Below the pieces are notes generated by a model that was not told the DNA's origin, ran no database searches, and was given only the letters and a program-made list of their open reading frames with translations. Of a stretch of DNA of 64,000 bases, positions 43,195-52,685 are shown in pieces. This DNA comes from Winogradskyella tangerina (lineage in GTDB: Bacteria; Bacteroidota; Bacteroidia; Flavobacteriales; Flavobacteriaceae), in the NCBI RefSeq assembly GCF_003260205.1, contig NZ_QERF01000003.1, positions 186,001 through 250,000 on the forward strand. The letters run 5' to 3'. The number at the start of each line of letters is the position of its first letter. Positions within the stretch are counted from its first letter, which is position 1. Both the position numbers and the translations under genes were made by a program.

Positions 43195-44235
43195 ATGAAG
43201 AGAGAAGAGAAAGTTGTAGTTGGTATTTCGGTCGGTGACCTCAACGGTATAGGGCCAGAAATTATCATCAAAGCTTATGAAGACACGCGTTCACTCGAAC
43301 TAAGTACGCCAGTTATTTTTGCATCGGGTAAAACCATGCAATTCTTTAAAAACCATTTTAAAAGTAAGATCAACTTTTTTAATATAGACCATCCTAAAAA
43401 ATTGGTTCATGGTAAAGTGAATGTTGTTAACGTTTGGAAAGAACCCGTAAAGATTGAGTTCGGTAAAGAGGACCAGAAAATAGGTCAATATGCTATTAAA
43501 TCTCTCGAAGCAGCAACCAACGCCTTGAAAGAAGGAAGCATAGATGTGCTTGTAACCGCCCCGATTAATAAACACAATATTCAATCTGATACTTTCAAAT
43601 TCCCTGGTCATACCGATTATCTAGCAAAAGCCCTTAACGGAAAGAGCCTTATGTTTATGGTAACCGAAGGCTTACGGGTTGGATTACTTACAGATCATGT
43701 TCCACTTAAGGATGCAACAGACCATATTACAGAAGAGCTCATAAATGAAAAAATTGCTACCGTTACACAGTCTCTAAAACAAGATTTTGGTGTAAGAAAG
43801 CCCCAAGTTGCTGTGCTTGCTATTAATCCACACGCTGGGGATAATGGAGTAATTGGAAACGAAGATGACACCATTTTAAGACCTGCTTTAGAAAAAATTA
43901 GAGAAGAAGGCCACTTAGTATATGGACCTTATTCAGCGGATAGTTTTTTTGGATCGAATAGTTACAAAAGTTTTGATGCCGTTATAGCTTCTTATCACGA
44001 TCAAGGTCTTATTCCATTTAAAACAATAGCGTTTGGAGGCGGTGTGAATTACACTGCAGGTCTGGCAAAAGTAAGAACCTCACCAGATCATGGAACAGCC
44101 TATGAAATTGCCGGAAAAGGAACTGCCAACGAAAATTCTTTTATTCAGGCTATTTACACGGCAATTAGAATCTATAAGAATAGATTAGACTATAGTCATT
44201 ACGCTAAAAATCCTCTTAAAAAAGCTTCAAAGTAG
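43195..44235 (+). CDS. pdxA: 4-hydroxythreonine-4-phosphate dehydrogenase
   Basis: PdxA oxidises 4-phosphohydroxy-L-threonine in the DXP-dependent route to pyridoxal phosphate. The 346 residues have the family sequence GISVGDLNGIGPEIIIKAY at the start. Further matches are LVTAPINKHNIQ, FPGHTDYLAKAL, VAVLAINPHAGDNGVIGNED, the zinc-binding SYHDQGLIPFKTIAF and RTSPDHGTAYEIAGKG. It is the first gene of a conserved Bacteroidota block leading through DUF177 and rpmF to fabH and accBC. Confidence 0.96.
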   Translation: MKREEKVVVGISVGDLNGIGPEIIIKAYEDTRSLELSTPVIFASGKTMQFFKNHFKSKINFFNIDHPKKLVHGKVNVVNVWKEPVKIEFGKEDQKIGQYAIKSLEAATNALKEGSIDVLVTAPINKHNIQSDTFKFPGHTDYLAKALNGKSLMFMVTEGLRVGLLTDHVPLKDATDHITEELINEKIATVTQSLKQDFGVRKPQVAVLAINPHAGDNGVIGNEDDTILRPALEKIREEGHLVYGPYSADSFFGSNSYKSFDAVIASYHDQGLIPFKTIAFGGGVNYTAGLAKVRTSPDHGTAYEIAGKGTANENSFIQAIYTAIRIYKNRLDYSHYAKNPLKKASK

Positions 44236-44284
44236 ATATTAACAAATTTTGTTGATATCTAAGCTTTAAATAAGTAAAATTTTA

Positions 44285-44292
44285 TATATTTG
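44285..44292 (+). promoter_or_regulatory. Probable -7 element for DUF177-rpmF
   Basis: TATATTTG lies 10 bp before the ATG at 44303 and 22 bp before the alternative ATG at 44315. The second spacing agrees better with the gltX and glnS promoters. Confidence 0.45.
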
Positions 44293-44302
44293 CAGGCTCA
44301 AA

Positions 44303-44854
44303 ATGAGTGTGGTAATGAAGGCATTAAAAGCATACACAATCCAATTTGTTGGGTTAAAAGTAGGAGAACACAGTTTTGATTACCAAATAGACCAAACGTT
44401 CTTTAATAATTTTGAATTTGAAGAGTTTAATGAAGCCGATGTAAAAATCGACTTAAAACTCATCAAAAAAACAACACTATTAGAGTTGTATTTTGACGCT
44501 TCAGGGCATGTTAATGTTAATTGTGACCTTACAAATGAACCTTACAATCAGCCAATTGAAGACAGTTTTAAGCTTGTTGTAAAGTTTGGAGCAGAATACA
44601 ATGATGATAATGAAGATATACTGATTGTACCTCATGGCGAATACGAGATCAATGTTGCTCAATATATATATGAGCTTATTGTATTAGCAGTTCCTGCGAA
44701 ACGTATTCATCCCGGAATTGCCGATGGCACATTGAAGTCAGATATACTTTCAAAATTAGAAGAATTAAGCCCCGAGAACGGGAATGATGAAAATGGATCT
44801 GAGGATATTGATCCTCGTTGGAATAATTTAAAAAAACTATTAACGGATAAATAA
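44303..44854 (+). CDS. DUF177/YceD family protein
   Basis: This 183-residue acidic protein has the YceD core: [20 protein letters not shown], a central [20 protein letters not shown] with one of the usual cysteines, and DEDILIV-like strands. [16 protein letters not shown] is the family signature. The protein family is linked to 23S rRNA accumulation and ribosome assembly. The usual gene partner, rpmF, follows 8 bp downstream. Translation may start at ATG 44303 or, more like relatives, at 44315 (MKALKAY). Confidence 0.9.
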   Translation: MSVVMKALKAYTIQFVGLKVGEHSFDYQIDQTFFNNFEFEEFNEADVKIDLKLIKKTTLLELYFDASGHVNVNCDLTNEPYNQPIEDSFKLVVKFGAEYNDDNEDILIVPHGEYEINVAQYIYELIVLAVPAKRIHPGIADGTLKSDILSKLEELSPENGNDENGSEDIDPRWNNLKKLLTDK

Positions 44855-44862
44855 CATTTAAA

Positions 44863-45066
44863 ATGGCACATCCAAAACGTAAAATATCTAGAACAAGAAG
44901 AGATAAAAGAAGAACGCATTATAAAGCTTCTGTACCTCAAATAGCAACTTGCCCTACGACTGGTGAGCCACACTTGTATCACAGAGCACACTGGCACGAA
45001 GGAAAACTTTACTACAGAGGTCAGGTTCTTATAGATAACTCTGCTGAAGAAGAAAACTTAGCATAA
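44863..45066 (+). CDS. rpmF: 50S ribosomal protein L32
   Basis: L32 is a small protein of the large ribosomal subunit. The 67-residue sequence [20 protein letters not shown], followed by [15 protein letters not shown], is diagnostic. Only one of the usual zinc cysteines is present in the central part, a common zinc-free variant (C-minus form). It is followed by a strong terminator, which separates it from fabH. Confidence 0.98.
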   Translation: MAHPKRKISRTRRDKRRTHYKASVPQIATCPTTGEPHLYHRAHWHEGKLYYRGQVLIDNSAEEENLA

Positions 45067-45086
45067 CTATTATGCACGCATATAAT

Positions 45087-45116
45087 AAAACGCTCACTCC
45101 TGAGCGTTTTTTTTAT
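45087..45116 (+). terminator. Intrinsic terminator after rpmF
   Basis: AAAACGCTCA and TGAGCGTTTT pair perfectly around CTCC and are followed by a T-run. Confidence 0.92.
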
Positions 45117-45244
45117 TTAAATTTTCTGAATAGGCCAAAAACCACTTAATTTGCATAATTATTTGCCAAAAAATGCCAAAAATTCATTGAAAAGCATTGA
45201 TTTTTGTCATTTTTCAATACTTTTAATTAACCTAAAAGCTAAGA

Positions 45245-46243
45245 ATGAGTAAAATCACAGCGGCAATTACAGCTGTCGGAGGCTATCTACCAGACTTTGT
45301 TTTATCCAACAAAGTACTAGAAACTATGGTAGACACAAATGACGAATGGATTACCACGCGTACCGGAATTAAGGAACGTAGAATCCTAAAAGACGAAGGA
45401 AAAGGAACATCATTTTTAGCCATCAAAGCAGCTGAAGACTTACTTCAAAAAACAGGCTTAGACCCGAAAGAAATAGAACTACTAATAGTTTGTACTGCCA
45501 CACCAGATATGAAAGCAGCTTCAACAGCGGCTTACACGGCAACACAAATCGGAGCTACAAACGCATTTTCATACGACTTAGAAGCAGCCTGTTCTAGTTT
45601 TTTATTCGGGATGTCTACAGCAGCAGCCTATATAGAATCTGGTCGATACAAGAAAGTTCTACTCATTGGTGCAGATAAAAATTCATCGTTTATTAATTAT
45701 AAGGACAGAGCTACCTGTATCATTTTTGGAGATGGCGCTGGTGCCGTATTGTTTGAACCTAACGAAGAAGGCCTTGGTTTGCAAGACGAACTTCTTAGAA
45801 GTAATGGTGAAGGACGCGAGTTTTTACAAGCCACCTATGGCGGATCATCCTATCCAATTACACAAGAAGCCTTTGATGAAGGTAAACATTTTGTGTTTCA
45901 AGACGGAAGAACGGTTTTTAAAAATGCGGTATTCAATATGGCTGATGTAGCCGAACGTATTCTGAAACGAAACAACTTAACTAATAAAGATATTGCCTGG
46001 CTTGCAGCCCACCAGGCCAACAAGAGAATTATTGATGCCACTGCACAACGAATTAATCTTGAAGATGAAAAAGTAATGATGAATATTGAGAAGTATGGCA
46101 ACACAACTTCTGCAACATTACCGTTATTACTTTACGATTACGAATCAAAACTGAAAAAGGGCGATAATTTGATTTTTGCTGCCTTTGGAGGCGGATTTAC
46201 CTGGGGTTCTATTTATTATAAATGGGCCTATAACCCAAACTAA
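45245..46243 (+). CDS. fabH: 3-oxoacyl-ACP synthase III
   Basis: KAS III condenses acetyl-CoA with malonyl-ACP to start fatty acid synthesis. The 332 residues have TNDEWITTRTGIKERRIL near the start. The catalytic Cys lies in YDLEAACSSFLFGM, His in WLAAHQANKRIID and Asn in EKYGNTTSATLPLLL. Length is normal. It heads an operon with accB and accC, linking chain initiation to malonyl-CoA supply. plsX, frequently beside fabH elsewhere, is absent. Confidence 0.97.
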   Translation: MSKITAAITAVGGYLPDFVLSNKVLETMVDTNDEWITTRTGIKERRILKDEGKGTSFLAIKAAEDLLQKTGLDPKEIELLIVCTATPDMKAASTAAYTATQIGATNAFSYDLEAACSSFLFGMSTAAAYIESGRYKKVLLIGADKNSSFINYKDRATCIIFGDGAGAVLFEPNEEGLGLQDELLRSNGEGREFLQATYGGSSYPITQEAFDEGKHFVFQDGRTVFKNAVFNMADVAERILKRNNLTNKDIAWLAAHQANKRIIDATAQRINLEDEKVMMNIEKYGNTTSATLPLLLYDYESKLKKGDNLIFAAFGGGFTWGSIYYKWAYNPN

Positions 46244-46272
46244 ACACTAACTAACAAAAATATCTAAATACT

Positions 46273-46758
46273 ATGGATTTAAAAGAAATTCAGAACTTAA
46301 TCAAGTTTGTAGCCAAATCTGGCGCAAGTGAAGTTAAGTTAGAAATGGATGATGTTAAAATTACAATTAGAACTGGTTCTGATAGCGAAACTACAATAGT
46401 TCAGCAAGTACCTGTTCAAGCTGCTGCACCGGTAGTTCAGTCTCCTGCACCAGCACCAGCTGCTGCACTAGCACCTGAAGCTCCTGCAGCCTCAGCACCA
46501 GCAAGTGATGACACAAAATACGTTACTGTAAAATCTCCTATCATTGGTACATTCTATCGTAAGCCGTCACCAGATAAACCAGTTTTTGTAGAAGTTGGTA
46601 CTGAAGTAAAAGAAGGTGATGTACTTTGTGTTATTGAAGCTATGAAGCTTTTCAACGAAATAGAATCTGAAGTATCAGGTAAGATTGTAAAAGTTTTAGT
46701 AGACGACTCTTCTCCTGTAGAGTTTGATCAACCTTTATTTTTGGTCGACCCGTCATAA
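46273..46758 (+). CDS. accB: Biotin carboxyl carrier protein of acetyl-CoA carboxylase
   Basis: AccB carries biotin between the carboxylase and transferase parts of acetyl-CoA carboxylase. The 161 residues comprise an N-terminal helical region, an Ala/Pro-rich linker (about 50-80) and the C-terminal biotinyl domain. That domain has the biotinylated lysine in CVIEAMKLFNEIE and the thumb-type PIIGTFYRKPSPDKPVFVEV. Length is normal. It lies between fabH and accC. Confidence 0.97.
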   Translation: MDLKEIQNLIKFVAKSGASEVKLEMDDVKITIRTGSDSETTIVQQVPVQAAAPVVQSPAPAPAAALAPEAPAASAPASDDTKYVTVKSPIIGTFYRKPSPDKPVFVEVGTEVKEGDVLCVIEAMKLFNEIESEVSGKIVKVLVDDSSPVEFDQPLFLVDPS

Positions 46759-46831
46759 CAATTGAAAATTCCAATCTGCAAATCCCAGAACCCAATTATT
46801 GGAATTTGGTGCTTGGAAATTGAATTTTTAA
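46758..46831. repeat. Imperfect inverted repeat between accB and accC
   Basis: AATTGAAAATTCCAA on the left and TTGGAATTTGG with TTGGAAATTGAATTTT on the right can fold into an imperfect hairpin that fills the 83-bp spacer. It resembles the dispersed TTGGAATTTGG-type repeats of flavobacteria and may modulate accC expression. Confidence 0.5.
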
Positions 46832-46841
46832 AACAAAAGTT

Positions 46842-48191
46842 ATGTTTAAAAAGATACTTATTGCTAATAGAGGTGAAATAGCACTGCGTGTTATTAGAAC
46901 CTGTAAAGAAATGGGAATTAAGACGGTAGCTGTTTACTCTACTGCAGACGCAGATAGTCTTCATGTAAAGTTTGCTGACGAAGCTGTTTGTATAGGCCCG
47001 GCGCCTAGCCCAGAATCCTATTTAAAGATTTCAAATATTATCGCTGCAGCAGAAATTACAAATGCTGATGCCATTCACCCGGGATATGGTTTTCTTTCTG
47101 AAAACGCCAAATTTTCTAAGATCTGTGAAGAACACGGTATAAAATTCATCGGCGCTTCAGAAGAAATGATCGCAAAGATGGGAGATAAGGCTACTGCCAA
47201 AGCAACAATGAAGGCTGCAGGTGTACCATGTGTACCAGGAAGTGACGGCATAATTGCTGATTTTGAAGAATGCGAAAAGCTGGCTGAAGAAGTAGGATAT
47301 CCAGTGATGCTGAAAGCTACTGCCGGTGGTGGTGGTAAAGGGATGCGAGCCGTCTGGAAAAAAGAAGACCTTAAACCTGCTTGGGATTCAGCAAGAATGG
47401 AATCTAAAGCAGCATTCGGTAATGACGACATGTACATGGAAAAACTCATTGAAGAGCCAAGACATATCGAAATTCAGATTGTTGGGGATTCAAGAGGAAA
47501 AGCGTGTCATCTTTCAGAAAGAGATTGTTCAGTTCAAAGACGTCATCAGAAGTTAACAGAGGAAGTACCTTCACCTTTTATGACTGATGAACTTAGAGAT
47601 AAAATGGGTAAAGCCGCTGTAAAGGCTGCTGAATTCATAAGCTATGAAGGTGCAGGAACTGTGGAGTTTTTGGTAGATAAACACCGAAACTTCTACTTTA
47701 TGGAGATGAATACCCGTATTCAGGTAGAGCACCCAATTACAGAACAGGTGATAGATTTTGACCTTATTAGGGAACAGATTCTTGTAGCTGCAGGTGTTCC
47801 TATTTCAGGAAAAAACTATACACCAAACTTACATTCAATAGAGTGTAGAATTAATGCCGAAGATCCATTTAACGATTTTAGACCATCACCTGGTAAAATA
47901 ACCACGCTTCACGCCCCTGGTGGGCACGGGGTTCGTCTAGACACTCACGTTTACGCAGGATACAGCATACCACCTAACTATGATTCAATGATCGCTAAAT
48001 TGATCACAACAGCTCAAACACGCGAAGAAGCCATTAATAAAATGAAGCGTGCTCTAGATGAGTTTGTCATAGAAGGTATCAAAACAACCATTCCTTTCCA
48101 CAGACAGTTGATGGAACATCCAGATTATTTAGCAGGAAATTATACTACTAAATTCATGGATGATTTTGAAATTCAACCTGAGGAAGACTAA
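46842..48191 (+). CDS. accC: Biotin carboxylase subunit of acetyl-CoA carboxylase
   Basis: AccC carboxylates the biotin of AccB using ATP and bicarbonate. The 449 residues have [33 protein letters not shown], the ATP-grasp glycine loop [31 protein letters not shown] and [16 protein letters not shown]. Length is normal. It is the last gene of the fabH-accB-accC operon. The 174-bp spacer after it shows nothing noteworthy. Confidence 0.98.
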   Translation: MFKKILIANRGEIALRVIRTCKEMGIKTVAVYSTADADSLHVKFADEAVCIGPAPSPESYLKISNIIAAAEITNADAIHPGYGFLSENAKFSKICEEHGIKFIGASEEMIAKMGDKATAKATMKAAGVPCVPGSDGIIADFEECEKLAEEVGYPVMLKATAGGGGKGMRAVWKKEDLKPAWDSARMESKAAFGNDDMYMEKLIEEPRHIEIQIVGDSRGKACHLSERDCSVQRRHQKLTEEVPSPFMTDELRDKMGKAAVKAAEFISYEGAGTVEFLVDKHRNFYFMEMNTRIQVEHPITEQVIDFDLIREQILVAAGVPISGKNYTPNLHSIECRINAEDPFNDFRPSPGKITTLHAPGGHGVRLDTHVYAGYSIPPNYDSMIAKLITTAQTREEAINKMKRALDEFVIEGIKTTIPFHRQLMEHPDYLAGNYTTKFMDDFEIQPEED

Positions 48192-48365
48192 ATATTGATC
48201 TGAAATCTGGACTAACAACCGTCCAGATTTCAGAAATTTCTTCATAACGCGTCGGAATAGCGTTAAATATTGTGGGTATATCCAATAAATAAGTTAGTTT
48301 TCTTAAAATTTGTTAAATTTGAGGTTAATTACTTCAAACAATAGATATTAACTAACTCAATCCAC

Positions 48366-50492
48366 ATGAAAAATTTTACTCTTTGTTTTATTGTTGCACT
48401 CCTTATTGGATTCGTTCCTTTAGAAGGATTTGCTCAAGAGAATAAACACAACACGCAACAAGAACATGAAAATGCTATTGAGCCTGAAAGATGTTCTATG
48501 GAAGCATACATGGAGGAAATGATGCAAGACCCTGAGTATGCAAGAGAATATGAGGAAAGACAGAAGGCCTTCAAATTAAGATTAGAAAAATACCTAGAAG
48601 GAAGCGACATAAGTCAACGTAATGGAGGAGGAACTATAGAAATCCCTGTTGCAGTTCATTTTCCAAGTGCAAGTGAAGCTGAAAGATCTTGTCTAGAGGC
48701 CTTGGCGCAAAATCAGATAGACATATTAAATGCAGACTACTCGGCAACGAATTCAGATATTGCCTCATGGAATGCAATTAGCGGATCCTTTCCAGGAACC
48801 ACTGCTGGTGTCGCTAATATTTCTTTCTGTATTGCTACATCTAACCACCCAACCGGATTAGATCCTGAACTTTTAGAAGGAAATCCTGCAATTACAATTG
48901 GTTATAATTTTGGAGGCGGAAGTAACACCGATGGTAACTGGAGTGGCTATTTAAATTTTGTTGTAAGACCAATTTCTGGCGGAATCCTTGGTTTTTCTCC
49001 ATTAGGAGGTAGTGTACTTGCTGGTGATGCAGTTACAATGAACACCTTTGCCTTTGGTTCTGGGGCGGGTTGTACTTCTGTTGTACCAGGCGCGCCGTAC
49101 AATTTAGGAAGAACTACTACTCACGAGTTAGGACATTTCTTCAACTTATTACACACTTTCAACGCTGATGGCGGAGGTATTTGTGGAATTGGCGGTGGAG
49201 ATGGTATTGCAGATACTCCTGAGGTTGCTAATAGTACTTATGGTTGCCCACCACCAACATCCGTAGCATCTTGTTCTGCTGGTCAGCCAGCTTTAATTAT
49301 GAACTATATGGACTATGCAAATGACGCATGTATGTACATGTTTAGTGCAGGACAGATGTCAATTGCAGAAGCTTATGTGGCGACACAACTTCAACCATTT
49401 TTTGCTTCGAACGTTTGTCAACCTGCCACGCCAGGATTCAATTTAACAGCAAACGATACTGAATTGTTAACTTGCCCAACAACTGATACTCAGGCCGTTT
49501 TCAATTTAGATTATACGACAGTTCAGAGTTTTTCTGAAACAACAACATTTAGTGCTACCGGTCTTCCAGCAGGAGCAACAGCAACTTTTAGTCCTGTATC
49601 ACGAAATTCTGATGGACCGTTTACACTTACGGTAGGAAACCTTGGTGCTACAGCTCAAGGTGTTTATACAATAACTGTTACAGGTACATCATCACCATCG
49701 GCAATAGTAGAGACTGTTGATGTTACATTAAATAATAACTGTACCGAGATTGTTTGTACGGACTATCCGTCTAACTCACCAGATTTACCATTGGCAATTA
49801 CTGATGGTCAAGCAGGAGGAGGAATTGGTACGCCTGTAGCGAGTACTGTAATTAATATTCCTGATGCAGGAACCATTGAAAGTATGACAGTAACAGTTGA
49901 TGTAACACATACATATGTACAGGATTTAATTTTACAATTAGTACACCCAGATGGTACAACCTTCATGAATTTATGGGCACAAGATTGTGGTTCTGAAAAC
50001 AATCTTACTAATATTACCTTTGATGATACGGCGATGACAATTTCTTGCCCTGGCGGAACAGCATCTACCATTGAAAACATGACGATTGCACCAAATGGTA
50101 GTCTTAGTGATTTTGTTGGTCTCGATGCCCAAGGTGACTGGACGCTCTTTGTAGCCGATACATTTGCTGCAGATACTGGTCAACTTAATGCTTGGTCCAT
50201 TGAGATTTGTACGGAACAGCAATTAAGTATTTCAGAATTTAGTTTCGATAATTTACAGATCTATCCTAATCCAAATAATGGAGAGTTCAATATTGGCTTC
50301 AGTCCAAAGTCTGGAGAAGATATTGTTATCGAAGTTTACGATATCAGAGGTAGAGCTATATTGAGAAACACTTACAATAGTGTAAGTCGATTCGAAGAAG
50401 CAATTAAATTGAATGAAGCACAGTCTGGTGTATATTTATTAAGTATTTCAGATGGACCTCAAAAAGTAACTAAGAAGATTATCGTTGAATAA
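48366..50492 (+). CDS. Secreted M43 metalloprotease with P domain and T9SS sorting tail
   Basis: This 708-residue protein has a signal peptide (1-24, ending GFAQ), a propeptide-like charged segment (25-85) and an M43 pappalysin-type catalytic domain. Its zinc motif is HELGHFFNLLH (His253, Glu254, His257, His263). A Met-turn follows around IMNYMDYANDACMYMFS. A beta region (about 350-455) leads to a proprotein-convertase P-like domain (about 470-615). The end is a type A T9SS domain, with YPNPNNGEFNIGF, VYDIRGRAI and SGVYLLSI. It is therefore predicted to be secreted or surface-bound through T9SS. It has its own terminator. Confidence 0.93.
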   Translation: MKNFTLCFIVALLIGFVPLEGFAQENKHNTQQEHENAIEPERCSMEAYMEEMMQDPEYAREYEERQKAFKLRLEKYLEGSDISQRNGGGTIEIPVAVHFPSASEAERSCLEALAQNQIDILNADYSATNSDIASWNAISGSFPGTTAGVANISFCIATSNHPTGLDPELLEGNPAITIGYNFGGGSNTDGNWSGYLNFVVRPISGGILGFSPLGGSVLAGDAVTMNTFAFGSGAGCTSVVPGAPYNLGRTTTHELGHFFNLLHTFNADGGGICGIGGGDGIADTPEVANSTYGCPPPTSVASCSAGQPALIMNYMDYANDACMYMFSAGQMSIAEAYVATQLQPFFASNVCQPATPGFNLTANDTELLTCPTTDTQAVFNLDYTTVQSFSETTTFSATGLPAGATATFSPVSRNSDGPFTLTVGNLGATAQGVYTITVTGTSSPSAIVETVDVTLNNNCTEIVCTDYPSNSPDLPLAITDGQAGGGIGTPVASTVINIPDAGTIESMTVTVDVTHTYVQDLILQLVHPDGTTFMNLWAQDCGSENNLTNITFDDTAMTISCPGGTASTIENMTIAPNGSLSDFVGLDAQGDWTLFVADTFAADTGQLNAWSIEICTEQQLSISEFSFDNLQIYPNPNNGEFNIGFSPKSGEDIVIEVYDIRGRAILRNTYNSVSRFEEAIKLNEAQSGVYLLSISDGPQKVTKKIIVE

Positions 50493-50507
50493 TTTTTCAT
50501 AAAATAT

Positions 50508-50537
50508 AAAAAGCTCCTAATTTTAGGAGCTTTTTTT
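50508..50537 (+). terminator. Intrinsic terminator after the M43 protease
   Basis: AAAAGCTCCTA and TAGGAGCTTTT form a perfect stem followed by T residues, just before the next ATG at 50544. Confidence 0.92.
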
Positions 50538-50543
50538 GTTACT

Positions 50544-51659
50544 ATGCATCTATCCTATTGGGAAATAAAATCCTGGCTTACTAATGTAGACTTTACCGTT
50601 GTTGGTAGCGGTATTGTTGGACTTAGCTGTGCATTAGAACTGCGTCGATTATACCCAAAATCGAATATTCTGGTTCTGGAAAAAGGCAAATTACCACAAG
50701 GAGCGAGCACCAAAAATGCTGGCTTTGCTTGTTTCGGTAGTCTTAGTGAAATTATTGATGATCTTAATAATCATACAGAGCAAGAAGTTTTAGAGCTTAT
50801 TCAAAAGCGTATTGATGGGTTAAATTTACTCAGAGAAACGCTGGGCGATGAGACTATAGACTATCAACCTAACGGTGGCTATGAACTATTTTTAGACCGA
50901 GACGAAGAGTTGTATTCTACCTGTTTAGACCAGAAAAATGCCATAAATAAACTCCTTGAACCCGTATTTAAGAATGAGGTGTTTTCTTTTGTCGATAACC
51001 GTTTTGGTTTCGAAAATATTACGCAAAAAATAGGATTCAATAAATTTGAAGGGCAGATCGATACAGGCAAAATGATGCAAGCACTACTTCATAAGGCCTA
51101 CGTTTCGGGTATAAAAATATTGAATAATTGCACTGTAAAATCAATCGAAAATGATAGAGACAAAGTGCATATACATACTTCCGATTTTGAACTTAAATCT
51201 CGTAAACTATTCGTTGCTACCAACGGATTTGCCTCTCAATTGATAAATGAAACCGTTCAACCAGCAAGAGCTCAGGTGCTCATTACAAAACCCATTGAAA
51301 ACCTTCATTTGAAAGGAACATTTCATCTCGATCAAGGCTACTATTATTTCAGAAATATAGACCAAAGACTATTATTTGGTGGCGGTAGAAATCTCGATTT
51401 CAAAACTGAAGAAACCACCGAGTTTGGTGAGACCAAACTGGTTCAGAATAAACTAGAAGAACTATTAAGAACAACTATTTTACCAAACACTCATTTTGAA
51501 ATTGAACACCGATGGTCTGGCATTATGGGCGTCGGTTCACAGAAAAAACCTATAGTAAAACCACTAAACGATAATGTGCTATGTGGGGTTCGTTTAGGCG
51601 GAATGGGCGTTGCCATTGGCAGTAGTGTTGGAAAAGACCTTGCTAATCTTATAAAATGA
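50544..51659 (+). CDS. FAD-dependent oxidoreductase (DAO type)
   Basis: This 371-residue protein has the FAD-binding Rossmann start FTVVGSGIVGLSCALELRR, followed by ASTKNAGFACFGS and the C-terminal GIMGVGSQKKPIVKPL and GVRLGGMGVAIGSSVG. This is typical of D-amino-acid oxidase/glycine oxidase-like proteins. The substrate is unknown. The DNA between the terminator of the M43 gene and this ATG is very short, so its promoter may overlap the terminator. Its stop overlaps the next gene by four bases, placing it at the head of, or just before, the polyketide operon. Confidence 0.85.
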   Translation: MHLSYWEIKSWLTNVDFTVVGSGIVGLSCALELRRLYPKSNILVLEKGKLPQGASTKNAGFACFGSLSEIIDDLNNHTEQEVLELIQKRIDGLNLLRETLGDETIDYQPNGGYELFLDRDEELYSTCLDQKNAINKLLEPVFKNEVFSFVDNRFGFENITQKIGFNKFEGQIDTGKMMQALLHKAYVSGIKILNNCTVKSIENDRDKVHIHTSDFELKSRKLFVATNGFASQLINETVQPARAQVLITKPIENLHLKGTFHLDQGYYYFRNIDQRLLFGGGRNLDFKTEETTEFGETKLVQNKLEELLRTTILPNTHFEIEHRWSGIMGVGSQKKPIVKPLNDNVLCGVRLGGMGVAIGSSVGKDLANLIK

Positions 51660-52105
51660 GTTTAAAATTAAGACTATATAGGCAATGCCAAAATATGCTC
51701 AAAGAGCGCTTGGTGGTGGTGCGAAAAACCATTTCCGATATCCAGACTGCTCTAGAGTCTGAAACCAAAAGTTCGGCTGGCGATAAGCACGAAACTGGGC
51801 GAGCAATGCTTCAAATAGAACGAGAAAAGGCAGGGCAACAGCTGGCCGAAATTCAGAAGCAATTCGATATTCTTAATAAGATCAATCCGAAAGCAGAACA
51901 AAGCACCATAGCTTTAGGAAGTGTAGTCTACACTTCAAAGTCTAATTATTTTTTAGGCATAAGCGCCGGAGAAATAAGAGCGGGTGAAGATACCTTCTAT
52001 GCCGTTTCTATGGCAACACCTATAGCACAATTATTATTGTCTAAATCTGAAGGAGGAACTGTTAGATTTAGAGATGAAGAATTGACAATCACAAAAATTC
52101 TATAA
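51656..52105 (+). CDS. Coiled-coil protein with GreA/GreB-like C-terminal domain
   Basis: This 149-residue protein combines an N-terminal coiled coil (about 1-75, with KERLVVVRKTISDIQTALES and MLQIEREKAGQQLAEIQKQF) with a C-terminal FKBP-like domain (about 85-149). The latter contains IALGSVVYTSKSNYFLGI and ATPIAQLLLSKSEGGTVRF. The arrangement mirrors transcript cleavage factors GreA/GreB, though the coiled-coil tip lacks an obvious Asp-Glu pair. Relatives are often labelled 3-oxoacyl-ACP synthase, which this sequence does not support. It overlaps the FAD oxidoreductase gene by four bases. Confidence 0.65.
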   Translation: MSLKLRLYRQCQNMLKERLVVVRKTISDIQTALESETKSSAGDKHETGRAMLQIEREKAGQQLAEIQKQFDILNKINPKAEQSTIALGSVVYTSKSNYFLGISAGEIRAGEDTFYAVSMATPIAQLLLSKSEGGTVRFRDEELTITKIL

Positions 52106-52169
52106 AAATCATCTGATTTCTTCAATCACGCCAAAAAACTATTGTAACTTCACATGAAAAACAATAGCT

Positions 52170-52685
52170 ATGTTTCGCCTTATCAAAGTATTAATATTGG
52201 TGATTTTCGCCAATTTGAGCTTTGCCCAAAATGCATCCTCGATCTCATTTGTAATTAAGAATTTAGGGGTAAATGTTGATGGGCATTTTAACACATTTGA
52301 AATTGATGCCAATTTCGATAATAACTCAGAGTTAACTGAACTAACAGGAAAGATTACGGTTTCGTCTATCGAAACAGGAATTGATAGTAGAGATGAACAC
52401 TTATTAGAAGAAGACTATTTCGATACAGAAAACCATAAGTATATTACACTAAAAAGCAAGACCATTACTAAAACTTCAAACGGTAACTATACGGTTAATG
52501 CAAGTCTAAGTATTAAAGGAAAAACGAAATCGATCACCATTCCTGTAACGGTTTCGAATACTGGTAATTCGAAAAAGATCGTGTCTTCATTCGAAATTAA
52601 TCGGAAGGATTTTAAAGTAGGCGGCGGAAGTTTTGTGATGAGCAAAACTGTAAAAATTGAAGTGATTCATTTTCAAGAGAATTAA
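52170..52685 (+). CDS. YceI family lipid-binding protein
   Basis: This 171-residue protein has a signal peptide (ILVIFANLSFAQ) and the YceI lipocalin-like beta barrel. The barrel has VKNLGVNVDGHFNTFEI at the start, ASIETGIDSRDEHLL-like IETGIDSRDEHLLEEDYFD, ASLSIKGKTKSITIPV and the final FEINRKDFKVGGGSF. YceI proteins bind isoprenoid chains in the periplasm. At the start of a polyketide-lipid operon it could carry the lipid product or precursor across the periplasm. Its stop overlaps the next start (TAATG). Confidence 0.9.
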   Translation: MFRLIKVLILVIFANLSFAQNASSISFVIKNLGVNVDGHFNTFEIDANFDNNSELTELTGKITVSSIETGIDSRDEHLLEEDYFDTENHKYITLKSKTITKTSNGNYTVNASLSIKGKTKSITIPVTVSNTGNSKKIVSSFEINRKDFKVGGGSFVMSKTVKIEVIHFQEN

